Of a stretch of DNA of 64,000 nucleotides, positions 54,094-61,945 are shown piece by piece. The DNA is taken from positions 1 to 64,000 of the forward strand of contig NZ_MUYV01000001.1 in assembly GCF_002014855.1 (NCBI RefSeq), in the 5' to 3' direction. Made by a program: the position numbers and the translations under genes. Below the pieces are notes generated by a model, which saw only the letters and a program-made list of their open reading frames with translations, did no database searches and was not told where the DNA came from. How positions within the stretch are numbered: position 1 is the first letter of the stretch; each line of letters opens with the position of its first letter. This DNA is from Moraxella porci DSM 25326. Lineage in GTDB: Bacteria; Pseudomonadota; Gammaproteobacteria; Pseudomonadales; Moraxellaceae.

Positions 54094-54111
54094 TGCATTC
54101 ATGGTATCACG

Positions 54112-54141
54112 ACGCCCAAGCTGTCATGGCTTGGGTCTTAA
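54112..54141 (+). terminator. Terminator-like hairpin after ffh
   Basis: CCCAAGC (54115-54121) and GCTTGGG (54129-54135) pair around TGTCATG; the trailing TCTTAAATT is only a weak T-run. Confidence 0.55.
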
Positions 54142-54186
54142 ATTGTCGGTATAAATTGTCAGCAAAATCAGTATATAGGGTAAAAC

Positions 54187-54873
54187 ATGGCAATCTTGAT
54201 GGCGTTTGATACGGTGTTTGAGCAGTGTTCGGTGGCAATCATACAAGACGACTCGGTGCTGTATCATAAGAGCGTTGCGGGCAATCGTGGGCAGACTGAG
54301 ATTATCCTTGGGATGGTAGACGAAGCCTTGATGCAGACAGGCTTGTCATTGGCACAACTGGACTGCTTGGCGTTCAACCGTGGGCCAGGGGCGTTTAGCG
54401 GCATTCGCATCAATACAGCGGTGGTGCAGGCACTATCTGTCGCCAGTGATACACCCTGTGTCGGTGTGTCAAGCTTGGCTGTACTTGCCGATACTGCCTG
54501 CCAAAATGATGACTTTAAAGACAACACCGTCATATCAGCGGTGATGGACGCTCGCCAAAACCAAGTGTATCATGGGCGATTTGTCACCAAAAATGGCTTG
54601 CTTAACCGTGATGATGCCGGTGGGATAGTCGGTGATGAAGCTTTGCTGGATTATGACAGTCATCTTATCTGTGATGTGACTGTGGGTGATGGGGTGCAGC
54701 TGGTGCAGACTGACAATGCCCAAACTGTACAGGTGCATCCTACGGCGGTGGATATCGCACGCCTTGGTCTGATTGACTTTTTGGCAGGTAAAGCGGTGAG
54801 TGCCGACAAGGCACTGCCTGTGTATCTGCGAGATAATGCGTGGAAAACGCTAGCTGAACAGGGCAAAGCTTAA
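54187..54873 (+). CDS. tsaB: tRNA threonylcarbamoyladenosine biosynthesis protein TsaB
   Basis: TsaB is the scaffold that activates TsaD in making t6A37 of tRNA. It belongs to the ASKHA fold but lacks catalysis. LMAFDTVFEQCSVAII, the LAFNRGPGAFSGIRI signature and VSSLAVLA are typical, and AVMDARQNQVYHGRF follows. 228 aa is the normal length. It starts the run tsaB-uppP-rsmJ-ubiA on the plus strand. Confidence 0.94.
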   Translation: MAILMAFDTVFEQCSVAIIQDDSVLYHKSVAGNRGQTEIILGMVDEALMQTGLSLAQLDCLAFNRGPGAFSGIRINTAVVQALSVASDTPCVGVSSLAVLADTACQNDDFKDNTVISAVMDARQNQVYHGRFVTKNGLLNRDDAGGIVGDEALLDYDSHLICDVTVGDGVQLVQTDNAQTVQVHPTAVDIARLGLIDFLAGKAVSADKALPVYLRDNAWKTLAEQGKA

Positions 54874-54952
54874 GCTTTCGGGTTTGGCTTAAGCCAAATT
54901 TCAGATTTGTGGTGTACAATACGCCGTCTTTTTATTTTTCTTAGGTTGTACT

Positions 54953-55795
54953 ATGGATATTTTGCTGATTATCAAAGCCGTCATCATGGGTATTGTTGAA
55001 GGCATTGCAGAATTTTTGCCGATTTCTAGCACTGGCTATTTGATTTTGTCAGCGGATATGATGAATTTTTTGAGCGGTGAATTTCGCAATCTGTTCATCG
55101 TTTTTATTCAGCTTGGGGCGATTTTGGCGGTCATTTATGATTACTGGGGTAGATTGTGGAATGCCTTTATCGGGCTATTGACTGGTAAGGCAGAAGGCCT
55201 TGCCAAGCCTCGCCAGCTGGGTCTTGCCTTGATTGTAGCGACCATACCTGTGATGGTGATGGGCTTTTTGTTCGCTGATGTGATTACCGAGGTGCTGTTC
55301 CATCCTTTGGTGGTGGCGACCATGCTGATCATTGGTGCGCTACTGATCATTTATGCTGAGAAAACTCCCCGCAAAATCATCGCTATCGAGGCCGAGAACA
55401 TCAGCTTTAAGACTGCACTGTACATTGGTCTGTGTCAATGTCTGGCGCTCATTCCAGGCACGAGCCGTTCGGGGGCAACCATCATTGGGGCGTTGCTACT
55501 TGGTACATCACGCAAGGCGGCGACTGAGTTTTCGTTTTTCTTGGGCATTCCTGTGATCGTTGGTGCGGCACTGCTTGATTTGGTCAAACATAAAGACGCG
55601 CTACAGACCAGTGGCGACTGGATGATCTTGGCTGTCGGCACAGTGGTGTCATTCATTGTGGCGCTGCTTTGTATCCGCTTGATGGTGGGCTGGGTCTCCA
55701 AAAAAGACTTTATGATTTTTGCTTGGCTGCGTATCATCACAGGCGTGGTGGTGTTGATTGCGTTTTTTGGATTTGATTATCAGATTCAAGGTTAA
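54953..55795 (+). CDS. uppP: Undecaprenyl-diphosphate phosphatase
   Basis: UppP (BacA) dephosphorylates undecaprenyl pyrophosphate at the inner membrane, recycling the carrier for peptidoglycan and LPS. The two catalytic motifs are present: GIVEGIAEFLPISSTGYLIL (residues 13-32) and LIPGTSRSGATIIGALLLG. About eight helices; 280 aa against 273 in E. coli. It overexpresses bacitracin resistance in E. coli by the same activity. The next gene follows within 25 bp. Confidence 0.96.
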   Translation: MDILLIIKAVIMGIVEGIAEFLPISSTGYLILSADMMNFLSGEFRNLFIVFIQLGAILAVIYDYWGRLWNAFIGLLTGKAEGLAKPRQLGLALIVATIPVMVMGFLFADVITEVLFHPLVVATMLIIGALLIIYAEKTPRKIIAIEAENISFKTALYIGLCQCLALIPGTSRSGATIIGALLLGTSRKAATEFSFFLGIPVIVGAALLDLVKHKDALQTSGDWMILAVGTVVSFIVALLCIRLMVGWVSKKDFMIFAWLRIITGVVVLIAFFGFDYQIQG

Positions 55796-55819
55796 TCGGT
55801 GGTTAAAAAGGGGTGTTCG

Positions 55820-56614
55820 ATGCTATTTTTTGGTGTGGATATTGAGCAAATCAAGCCAATTGAGTCACTGATTAGCACGCACGATTTGCCAATACAGTTG
55901 GATTTTATTCAATTATCAAAACTTAATAATAAGCATCTGAATTTCGCATTTTGTGATCATCATGCCAATCAGGCATTCATCGTTGAAAAAGATAGATTGC
56001 TACTGATCCAAAAGCTGGGCGACGATATCATCAAAGTCAGCCCTGATTGGGCATCGCAGACTCGTCGTGTGGTATCGGCAGGGCGTAAGTCGGAGCTTGT
56101 GTTGCAGGCGTGTCGGCTCAATGCAGGCATGATGGCGATTGATGGCACAGCAGGCTTTGGGCATGACAGCCTAATACTTGCTAGCACTGGGGCGAATGTC
56201 TTGATGCTTGAGAGTAGTCCTATCATGGCACTGATGCTGTATGCTGAATATGCTTATATGCAGGATAATCAAAATTGGCAAGGTCTATTATCACGGCTGT
56301 CTATCCGCTATGGTGATGTGCGTGATTGCAGTGATGGTGCTGATGTCGTCTATCTAGATCCGATGTTTCCCAAGGATAGCTATGATGCCAAGGTGAATAA
56401 ACATATGCAAGCCTTGCACAGTTTTGTATCACCACCAACCCTTGATGATGAAAATGAGCTATTAAGCCATGCTAAATCATTATTGCACAGTGCAGATGGA
56501 CGAGTGGTGGTAAAAAGACCACTAAATGCACCTTTTTTGGCGAATGAGCCACCCATTCAGTCATGGCAAAATGACGCTATCCGTTTTGACAGATATGATG
56601 GCCAAATGTCTTGA
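55820..56614 (+). CDS. rsmJ: 16S rRNA (guanine-1516-N2)-methyltransferase
   Basis: RsmJ methylates G1516 of 16S rRNA. The SAM site is IDGTAGFGHDSLILASTG; the catalytic loop is VVYLDPMFP and the C-terminal VVVKRPLNAPFLA stretch is characteristic. ATG 55820 has an AAGGGG site at good spacing; the GTG at 55799 is in frame but unsupported. 264 aa, near the E. coli 250. Confidence 0.92.
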   Translation: MLFFGVDIEQIKPIESLISTHDLPIQLDFIQLSKLNNKHLNFAFCDHHANQAFIVEKDRLLLIQKLGDDIIKVSPDWASQTRRVVSAGRKSELVLQACRLNAGMMAIDGTAGFGHDSLILASTGANVLMLESSPIMALMLYAEYAYMQDNQNWQGLLSRLSIRYGDVRDCSDGADVVYLDPMFPKDSYDAKVNKHMQALHSFVSPPTLDDENELLSHAKSLLHSADGRVVVKRPLNAPFLANEPPIQSWQNDAIRFDRYDGQMS

Positions 56615-56666
56615 CGAAGTGGTGATGGCCAAATCGATGATCTGATGATTAATGAGGATAATAAGG

Positions 56667-56915
56667 ATGGATAATTTTATTGTTTGGGCGTATTTGGGCA
56701 TCAGCGTATTACTGCTTATCCAAAATTTCAATCACAAACGCCGTATCCGCACACTTGAGGATGAGATCTTTAAGCTAAAACAGCATGAATGGCTGCCATT
56801 TGCGCGGACACAGACGCACTTACCGATGGCGCAGTCAGTCAAGGCCATTCGTACACAGTTTCCCGAGCTGAGCCTAAGGCAGGCTTTGCAGCTTTACACC
56901 ATCGCCAAACAGTGA
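56667..56915 (+). CDS. Small single-helix membrane protein, unknown
   Basis: This 82-aa protein has one N-terminal helix (FIVWAYLGISVLLLIQNF), then a charged coiled-coil segment (RRIRTLEDEIFKLKQ) and a C-terminal helix SVKAIRTQFPELSLRQALQLYTIAKQ. I chose ATG 56667 with GAGGA 7 nt upstream; ATG 56652 is also in frame. It ends one codon group before ubiA and is likely co-translated. The last 25 residues resemble the RDxxPxLxLxQAxxLYxxA pattern of small proteins found near ubiA in relatives, but I cannot name it. Confidence 0.7.
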   Translation: MDNFIVWAYLGISVLLLIQNFNHKRRIRTLEDEIFKLKQHEWLPFARTQTHLPMAQSVKAIRTQFPELSLRQALQLYTIAKQ

Positions 56916-56927
56916 TTGAGTAGTAGC

Positions 56928-57842
56928 ATGAAAAACCATCAAACAGGCGAGCCGATGACGCTTCGTGATAAGCTGACTGCATGGCTGCAGTTGACCCGAT
57001 TTGACAAACCAGTCGGCACTGAGCTTTTGCTGTATCCGACCTTGTGGGCGGTGCTATTGGCGCATGTCGGTGTGGCTCGGCCGATTGACTGGCTCGTGGT
57101 GCTGATTTTTACGCTTGGTGCAGTGCTGATGCGTGCAGCAGGATGTGCCATTAATGACTTTGCCGATCGCAAGGTGGACGGGCAAGTCAAGCGTACCAAT
57201 GGCAGACCGCTGGCTGATGGGCGCCTGTCTGCCAAGACTGCAGCAGTGACATTCGTGGGGCTGTCACTGCTATCAGCGTGCCTGCTGTTTTTCTTGCCAG
57301 TTGCAGTATTTTATTGGTCGCTTGGAGCGGTGGCTCTGGCATTCGTCTATCCGTTTATGAAGCGATACACCAATTTGCCACAGCTGGTGCTGGCGGCGGC
57401 ATTCGGCTGGGCGATACCGATGGCGTATGTGGCAGTGCAGGGGCGTACCGATGTGTGGACTTGGGTGCTGTTTGTTGCTTATATGTGCTGGACGGTGGCG
57501 TATGATACACAGTATGCGATGTGCGATCGTGATGATGATGTGAAAATCGGGGTCAAATCCACGGCGATTTTATTTGGTCGCTATGATGTGCTGATCATTA
57601 CTTTGTTACAAGTCGGGTTTTTGGTATTGATGGCAATGGCTTTGGCGCATTATTTTGGGCTATTGTCGATGCTGTCTTTGGTGCCGGTGCTTGTGATGTT
57701 TTTTGGGATTCAATATCGCTTGATCAAAGACCGTGAGCGCTTGGCGTGCTTTGCAGCATTTCGTCACAATGCGTGGGTGGGGCGTTATGTGTTTGCGGTG
57801 ATCGTTGCTCTGACACTGCTGAATATGAGCAGTATGGCATAA
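56928..57842 (+). CDS. ubiA: 4-hydroxybenzoate octaprenyltransferase
   Basis: UbiA attaches the polyprenyl tail to 4-hydroxybenzoate in ubiquinone synthesis, within the inner membrane. The first Asp-rich motif is in [21 protein letters not shown] and the second in [41 protein letters not shown] starts the first helix. About eight helices; 304 aa from ATG 56928 (ATG 56955 or TTG 56916 are alternatives). No ubiC is adjacent. Confidence 0.95.
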   Translation: MKNHQTGEPMTLRDKLTAWLQLTRFDKPVGTELLLYPTLWAVLLAHVGVARPIDWLVVLIFTLGAVLMRAAGCAINDFADRKVDGQVKRTNGRPLADGRLSAKTAAVTFVGLSLLSACLLFFLPVAVFYWSLGAVALAFVYPFMKRYTNLPQLVLAAAFGWAIPMAYVAVQGRTDVWTWVLFVAYMCWTVAYDTQYAMCDRDDDVKIGVKSTAILFGRYDVLIITLLQVGFLVLMAMALAHYFGLLSMLSLVPVLVMFFGIQYRLIKDRERLACFAAFRHNAWVGRYVFAVIVALTLLNMSSMA

Positions 57843-57940
57843 TCTTATCATTGAACCAATCAAAAAAATGATGCAAACGGCAAGTGATTTGATGATAGCA
57901 TCCTCAAAAATTTTAGCGAAACTTGCTTAACTGTGTTAAA

Positions 57941-57974
57941 ATGTCATCAAACTGTCATATTGTAAATTTATAAT
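57941..57974 (+). promoter_or_regulatory. Pho box and promoter of pit
   Basis: ATGTCAT (57941-57947) and CTGTCAT (57952-57958) are two half-sites with a 4-bp AT-rich spacer, an 11-bp period as in PhoB boxes. Exactly 10 bp later a TATAAT -10 box lies at 57969-57974, the spacing of PhoB-activated promoters where the box replaces the -35. Transcription would start near 57981. Confidence 0.75.
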
Positions 57975-57997
57975 CTGCACAGATCAAATCGTTAGAC

Positions 57998-58038
57998 GGC
58001 CACCTTAGGGAGAAAGCGCTCTGGATGGTGGTTTTTTT
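57998..58038 (+). terminator. Intrinsic terminator or attenuator in the pit leader
   Basis: GGCCACC (57998-58004) pairs with GGTGGTT (58027-58033), two G-U pairs included. Inside it GGGAG can pair with CTCT around AAAGCG. Seven T residues (58032-58038) follow. It lies between the Pho promoter and the pit ATG at 58057, with only 18 nt left after it. Confidence 0.8.
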
Positions 58039-58056
58039 GTATATTTTGGCGGATTT

Positions 58057-59646
58057 ATGGTAAATTCAGCGAAGCAAAGCACGCCAATGGCAGCCAATGT
58101 GTTTTTTGGCTTGTTGTTGGCAGGTATGAGCATTTATTTTATCCAATGGGGCTTGAACTACACCATGCATCAACAAGTGATGCTGTTCATGGTGGCAAGT
58201 TTCTTTGGTATTTTTATGGCGTTCAACATCGGTGGTAATGATGTTGCCAACTCTTTTGGTACCTCTGTTGGTGCTGGTACTTTGACAGTAACGCAAGCGT
58301 TGGCAGTTGCTGCGATTTTTGAGGTATCAGGCGCGGTGCTGGCAGGTGCGGCAGTGACCGACACGATTCGCAGTGGCATCGTTGATATCAGCGGATTGGG
58401 CGTGACACCCAACCAATTCATTTATCTGATGCTGTCAGCATTGATTGCTGCGGCTTTTTGGCTGTTGTTTGCCACCAAGCGCGGTTTGCCAGTATCGACG
58501 ACGCATGCCATCATTGGTGGTATCGTCGGTAGCTCAATCGTGCTTGGCATCAGCATTGGCGGTACTGAGTTGGCATTTGAGACGGTGCGTTGGTCGAAGA
58601 TCCGTGACATTGCTATGTCGTGGGTACTATCACCAGTACTGGGTGGCTTGTTGTCGTATATTTTATATAGCATCATTAAGAAAAACATCTTGGCTTATAA
58701 TGATAAAGCCGAGATCGAAGTCAAGGCCATCAAAGCCCAAAAGAAAAGCCTCAAGCGCCAACAAAAAGAATATTTCGACACGCTTTCAGAGCATGAGAAG
58801 TTGCCATATACCAACGCCATGCTGCGCGACCAAGAGGTGTATCAGGACAGCGATTGTCAGCGTGAAGATCTGGAGACAGAATATTATCGTTCATTGTTTG
58901 AGCTTGAGCGTAAGCGCGAGAATCTGGACACGCTAAAAGCCCTTAAAACTTGGGTGCCTTTGATTGCAGCGCTCGGTGCCGTGATCATGACCGCAATGGT
59001 GGTCTTTAAAGGTCTGTCTAATACTGGTCTTGAGCTATCGACACTGCAGGCAGGACTGGTGATGGGTATGCTGGGTGCGATGGTATGGCTGACGGCCTTT
59101 ATTTACACCAAAACCATTCGCGGCAAGCATAAAGAAGATTTGGGCAAGGCGACCTTCGTCATGTTCAGCTGGATGCAGGTATTTACCGCGTGTGCATTCG
59201 CGTTTAGTCACGGCTCTAATGACATCGCCAATGCGGTTGGCCCGTTCGTCGCCATCATGGATGTGATCAAAAACAATGCCATCGAGGCTAAAGCAACTGT
59301 TCCAGGCCCTGTGATGATTACCTTTGGCGTGGCTTTGATCGTGGGTCTATGGTTTATCGGTAAAGAAGTGATCCAAACCGTTGGTACCAATCTGACCGAG
59401 ATGCATCCTGCCTCAGGATTTGCAGCGGAATTGGCTGCTGCTGCGGTCGTGATGGGCGCATCAAGTTTGGGCATTCCTGTATCGAGTACTCACATCCTAG
59501 TGGGTGCAGTATTGGGTATTGGTATGGTGAATAAGAACACCAACTGGAGATTGATGAAGCCGATCGGTCTGGCGTGGGTGATTACACTGCCTGCGGCGGC
59601 AGCGATCAGTGCCATCTCATTCTTGCTATTGACCAACTTTTTATAA
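58057..59646 (+). CDS. pit: PiT-family inorganic phosphate transporter
   Basis: This is an inner-membrane symporter for phosphate or metal-phosphate. The duplicated PiT signature is visible as GGNDVANSFGTSVGAGTLT in the N-half and SHGSNDIANAVGPFVA in the C-half; each repeat also has a VSTTHAI or VSSTHIL motif. About ten helices surround a long charged cytoplasmic loop (about residues 220-300, KAQKKSLKRQQKEYF...ERKRENLDT). 529 aa is longer than E. coli PitA (499). Expression looks phosphate-controlled, with a Pho box and a leader terminator upstream. Confidence 0.94.
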   Translation: MVNSAKQSTPMAANVFFGLLLAGMSIYFIQWGLNYTMHQQVMLFMVASFFGIFMAFNIGGNDVANSFGTSVGAGTLTVTQALAVAAIFEVSGAVLAGAAVTDTIRSGIVDISGLGVTPNQFIYLMLSALIAAAFWLLFATKRGLPVSTTHAIIGGIVGSSIVLGISIGGTELAFETVRWSKIRDIAMSWVLSPVLGGLLSYILYSIIKKNILAYNDKAEIEVKAIKAQKKSLKRQQKEYFDTLSEHEKLPYTNAMLRDQEVYQDSDCQREDLETEYYRSLFELERKRENLDTLKALKTWVPLIAALGAVIMTAMVVFKGLSNTGLELSTLQAGLVMGMLGAMVWLTAFIYTKTIRGKHKEDLGKATFVMFSWMQVFTACAFAFSHGSNDIANAVGPFVAIMDVIKNNAIEAKATVPGPVMITFGVALIVGLWFIGKEVIQTVGTNLTEMHPASGFAAELAAAAVVMGASSLGIPVSSTHILVGAVLGIGMVNKNTNWRLMKPIGLAWVITLPAAAAISAISFLLLTNFL

Positions 59647-59661
59647 GCCTTTTAGTAACTC

Positions 59662-59690
59662 AAAAGCTCTGCGATGGCAGGGCTTTTTTT
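59662..59690 (+). terminator. Intrinsic terminator of pit
   Basis: AAAGCTCTGC and GCAGGGCTTT pair (one G-U) around GATG and run into T residues, 17 bp after the pit stop. Confidence 0.88.
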
Positions 59691-59882
59691 ATGTATGATC
59701 TGACAAGATAATGACTTGTCAACAGATTGGTCATATCAAAAAACTTGCCGGACAATCCATTTCGATGATTTGAGCGAAACTACCACCGCACTATAGGCAA
59801 ACTTGGCGATACCGCTTATAATATCGATAAAAGTGCATTGTGCATATCACGCTATTAAAAAGATATTTTGGATAAATGGTGT

Positions 59883-59907
59883 ATGGTGTGCCGTGCATAT
59901 CCTATGC
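59883..59907 (+). repeat. Short GC-rich repeat, copy A
   Basis: 25 bp; 20 of 25 positions match copy C in the same orientation, and all five differences are transitions. It lies 16 bp before the first island gene. Confidence 0.6.
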
Positions 59908-59923
59908 ATTTGTAAGAGAAGTT

Positions 59924-60469
59924 ATGATAAAAAAATATCAAGCTCGTAAACAGGTTAAAAAGACGCTGATTAGCAGTCTTATACAATGTGTAGAATTGCT
60001 AATTCAAAACAATGCCAGCAATCAAATAATTGCTGAGCGGTTGACAGAATGGATTAATAATCATCAGACCGAATTGGCGGATACAATTTTTGATGAAGTT
60101 TATGGTATTTTTCGATTTAAAGATTTGAGCGTTTTGGATTATCCCGTTTCCTGTACCAATCATGCAAATCTTATGTGTAGACTGAAAAATTTCTTGAAAT
60201 TTAAGACGCACACCGAAACATTAGCCATGTTATTTAGAGATTGTTTAGAAGAGTTATTTTTTGTGGAAACAGACTTTGATTGCGCCAATTGTGGTATAGG
60301 TGGACTGATTGTGGTTAAAGAAAAATCACTTGTTTATGAGTGCAGAACCTGTGGATTTTTGCAGGATTTGAACGGAAATAGATATACACCAAGTGATGTG
60401 ATAACCATACCTACGACATCAGACTTAAAACAAATTGAGTCCAGCAGGGTGCGTACCACGCACTATTGA
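59924..60469 (+). CDS. Unknown zinc-ribbon protein of the tRNA-Glu island
   Basis: The protein has 181 aa from ATG 59924, which has an AGAGAAG ribosome site; an earlier in-frame ATG (59876) would start before repeat A and translate through it. The N-terminal 115 residues are helical and basic at the start. A zinc ribbon follows: CANC at 120-123 and CRTC at 140-143. Codons are AT-richer than neighbours, suggesting acquisition. The last seven residues are encoded by repeat B and the TGA comes directly after it. I recognise no family; nuclease, regulator or defence-related roles are all open. Confidence 0.65.
   Translation: MIKKYQARKQVKKTLISSLIQCVELLIQNNASNQIIAERLTEWINNHQTELADTIFDEVYGIFRFKDLSVLDYPVSCTNHANLMCRLKNFLKFKTHTETLAMLFRDCLEELFFVETDFDCANCGIGGLIVVKEKSLVYECRTCGFLQDLNGNRYTPSDVITIPTTSDLKQIESSRVRTTHY
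60446..60466 (-). repeat. Short GC-rich repeat, copy B (inverted)
   Basis: Its reverse complement matches the first 21 bp of copy C at 16 positions. It lies at the 3' end of the first island gene, and with copy C it can form a hairpin around a 16-nt spacer. Confidence 0.55.
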
Positions 60470-60482
60470 TTGAATGGTTTTG

Positions 60483-60507
60483 ATGGTGCGCCGTGCGTAC
60501 CCTACGT
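60483..60507 (+). repeat. Short GC-rich repeat, copy C
   Basis: ATGGTGCGCCGTGCGTAC... (25 bp). Same orientation as copy A, inverted to copy B; it precedes the second island gene by 63 bp. Confidence 0.6.
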
Positions 60508-60570
60508 ACTGGCGAAACAAAACCTGAGTATCATGAAGTTACTCATTTCAAGGTGAGCGGATAATTAAAT

Positions 60571-60936
60571 ATGGCTAAAATAAGAAAAATTTCCATACCT
60601 GTATCTATGGATGCTTTAAATAGATTAAATTACGATGTTTGCGAGAGTGGAGATTTGCTTGAAATGATTATTGAAGAATCTGAATTTGATTCTTTATTGA
60701 AAACAGGAGTATTTGCTGAAATCAATAAACAACTGGATGTATTGGTCGGTGATTACGAAGATGAATTGATTTTTTTTAAGGATTTTGAAGCGTTGGGAAA
60801 AATTCTATATGATTTTATTTGCATTAATCCAAATAATAAGGTTTTGCACAAGGTGTATTTAATTTATGAAATAGCCTGTATTCTAAAAACAGGGCTGTTA
60901 ATTAGTTTTACTCCTATAAACTTGGCGTCTGCGTAG
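60571..60936 (+). CDS. Unknown small acidic protein of the tRNA-Glu island
   Basis: A 121-aa protein, markedly AT-rich at the DNA level (runs of AAT, TTT, ATT codons) compared with the core genes around it. It is predicted mostly helical, with many Asp/Glu (about 21) against about 13 Lys/Arg; no cysteine motif or membrane segment. Size and charge recall immunity or antitoxin proteins, but no partner toxin is adjacent, so this is only a guess. The stop TAG is the first three bases of the inverted repeat D. Confidence 0.6.
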   Translation: MAKIRKISIPVSMDALNRLNYDVCESGDLLEMIIEESEFDSLLKTGVFAEINKQLDVLVGDYEDELIFFKDFEALGKILYDFICINPNNKVLHKVYLIYEIACILKTGLLISFTPINLASA

Positions 60937-60955
60937 CGCATGGGGCGCACATCAT
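60934..60955 (-). repeat. Possible degenerate repeat copy D (inverted)
   Basis: The reverse complement (ATGATGTGCGCC...CTA) resembles copy C with small gaps, and similar bases continue outward (CTACGCAGACGCC against CTACGTACTGGCG). Weaker than A-C. Confidence 0.35.
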
Positions 60956-60982
60956 ACACCTAGCCATATAAGCCCCCACAAA

Positions 60983-61018
60983 GAAAAACACGCTCAAGCA
61001 AATCGCTCAAGCGTGTTT
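60983..61018 (-). terminator. Intrinsic terminator of tRNA-Glu
   Basis: On the minus strand AACACGCT pairs with AGCGTGTT (an inner AGC/GCT pair extends it) and a T-run follows, about 10 bp past the tRNA 3' end. Confidence 0.85.
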
Positions 61019-61026
61019 TAGAATAT

Positions 61027-61102
61027 TGGCATCCCATAGGGGATTCGAACCCCTGTTACCGCCGTGAAAGGGCGGTGTCCTAGGCCTCTAGACGAATGGG
61101 AC
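61027..61102 (-). tRNA. tRNA-Glu (anticodon UUC)
   Basis: A 76-nt cloverleaf on the minus strand. The acceptor stem begins GTCCCAT and closes with ATGGGAT before an encoded CCA end. The anticodon arm CCGCC-CTTTCAC-GGCGG carries TTC; the T arm reads CAGGGGTTCGAATCCCCT. It differs from E. coli tRNA-Glu at only a few paired positions. It is a single gene, not part of an rRNA operon in this window. Confidence 0.97.
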
Positions 61103-61180
61103 ACTAGGTTGTAAAGTCAATCTGAATCAGTTTGCTTTACCAACTTTCGGCGCTTTCACCGTTGTTCCGAAAGTGCGCAC

Positions 61181-61208
61181 ATTATAGCACAGTTTTGATG
61201 GTGGTCAA
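61181..61208 (-). promoter_or_regulatory. Promoter of tRNA-Glu
   Basis: TTGACC and TATAAT on the minus strand are 16 bp apart, with TGC before the -10 and a GC-rich discriminator (GTGCGCAC) after it, as in stringently controlled stable-RNA promoters. The 5' leader of about 70 nt contains an 8-bp stem (61143-61150 with 61167-61174). The rest of the 61103-61419 gap is AT-rich and carries only the yajQ terminator. Confidence 0.75.
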
Positions 61209-61345
61209 GCGTTTTTTCTAAAAATTTTGCAAAAATTCAGAATATTTTTATAAGTCATTGATTTATCAATATTTTATTATGTAATTCATCCACTTGACCG
61301 AATGAAGATTTCGCATTGTTAATTTATTTGCTAGATTTGCAGCCA

Positions 61346-61401
61346 ATAAAAAACCGTTCATCCTTTAGCTGGGTGAAGCCTAAGCCTAACATGAACGGTT
61401 T
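61346..61401 (-). terminator. Long-stem terminator of yajQ
   Basis: AAACCGTTCAT (61351-61361) and ATGAACGGTTT (61391-61401) form a perfect 11-bp stem. The 29-nt loop contains its own partial hairpin (CTTTAGCT...AGCCTAAG), and TTTTTT follows on the minus strand. Confidence 0.85.
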
Positions 61402-61419
61402 GTAGTCGTGTAATGCTAA

Positions 61420-61908
61420 TTAATCTTTAAAATTATTAAATTGAAGCGGTACACCAAACGATTTTTCTTTCAAAAATGCCATCGCTGCTTGCAGATTGTC
61501 CTTTTTCTTGTCGCTGACACGCACTTTGTCGCCTTGGATACTGGCAGCGACTTTTAGGTCAGATTCTTTGAGTGCTTTGGCGATTTTTTTGGCACTGTCG
61601 GCATCCAGACCGTCTTTTAGGTTGATGACTTGCTTGGTGTGCTTGCCTGATTGGGCTTTGTCTTGTGGGTCAAGCGACTGTAAGTCCACGCCGCGTTTGA
61701 TCAGCTGTTTTTCCAAGATGGCATAGACGTTGTCCGCTTGTAGCTCATTATCCGTGGTGATGGTGATGGTTTTGGATTTTTCGTTCAGCTCGATGCTGAT
61801 GTCGCTGCCCTTAAAGTCAAAGCGAGTGGCGATTTCTTTGTCAGCATTGCCGATGGCGTTGCGGACTTCTTGAACATTTAATTCAGAAACAATATCAAAA
61901 GATGGCAT
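61420..61908 (-). CDS. yajQ: YajQ-family nucleotide-binding protein
   Basis: YajQ proteins have two ferredoxin-like domains that bind nucleotides; in Xanthomonas a relative senses cyclic di-GMP. MPSFDIVSELNVQEVRNAI at the start, the ATRFDFKGSD motif, LIKRGVDLQSLD and a final DNLQAAMAFLKEKSFGVPLQF region match the family across its whole 162 aa. It is monocistronic, with an elaborate terminator. Confidence 0.95.
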   Translation of the reverse strand: MPSFDIVSELNVQEVRNAIGNADKEIATRFDFKGSDISIELNEKSKTITITTDNELQADNVYAILEKQLIKRGVDLQSLDPQDKAQSGKHTKQVINLKDGLDADSAKKIAKALKESDLKVAASIQGDKVRVSDKKKDNLQAAMAFLKEKSFGVPLQFNNFKD

Positions 61909-61945
61909 ATTTTTTACTCCAATTTATTCATTAAACTCTTTAAAA

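Noticed and set aside
59876..59923. Upstream start (ATG 59876) for the first island gene
   Set aside because: It would translate through repeat A and has no ribosome site, while ATG 59924 has AGAGAAG at good spacing.
61027..61102. tRNA-Glu as an att site of an integrated element
   Set aside because: I looked for a second copy of the tRNA 3' end on the far side of the island and saw none, and there is no integrase gene in the window.
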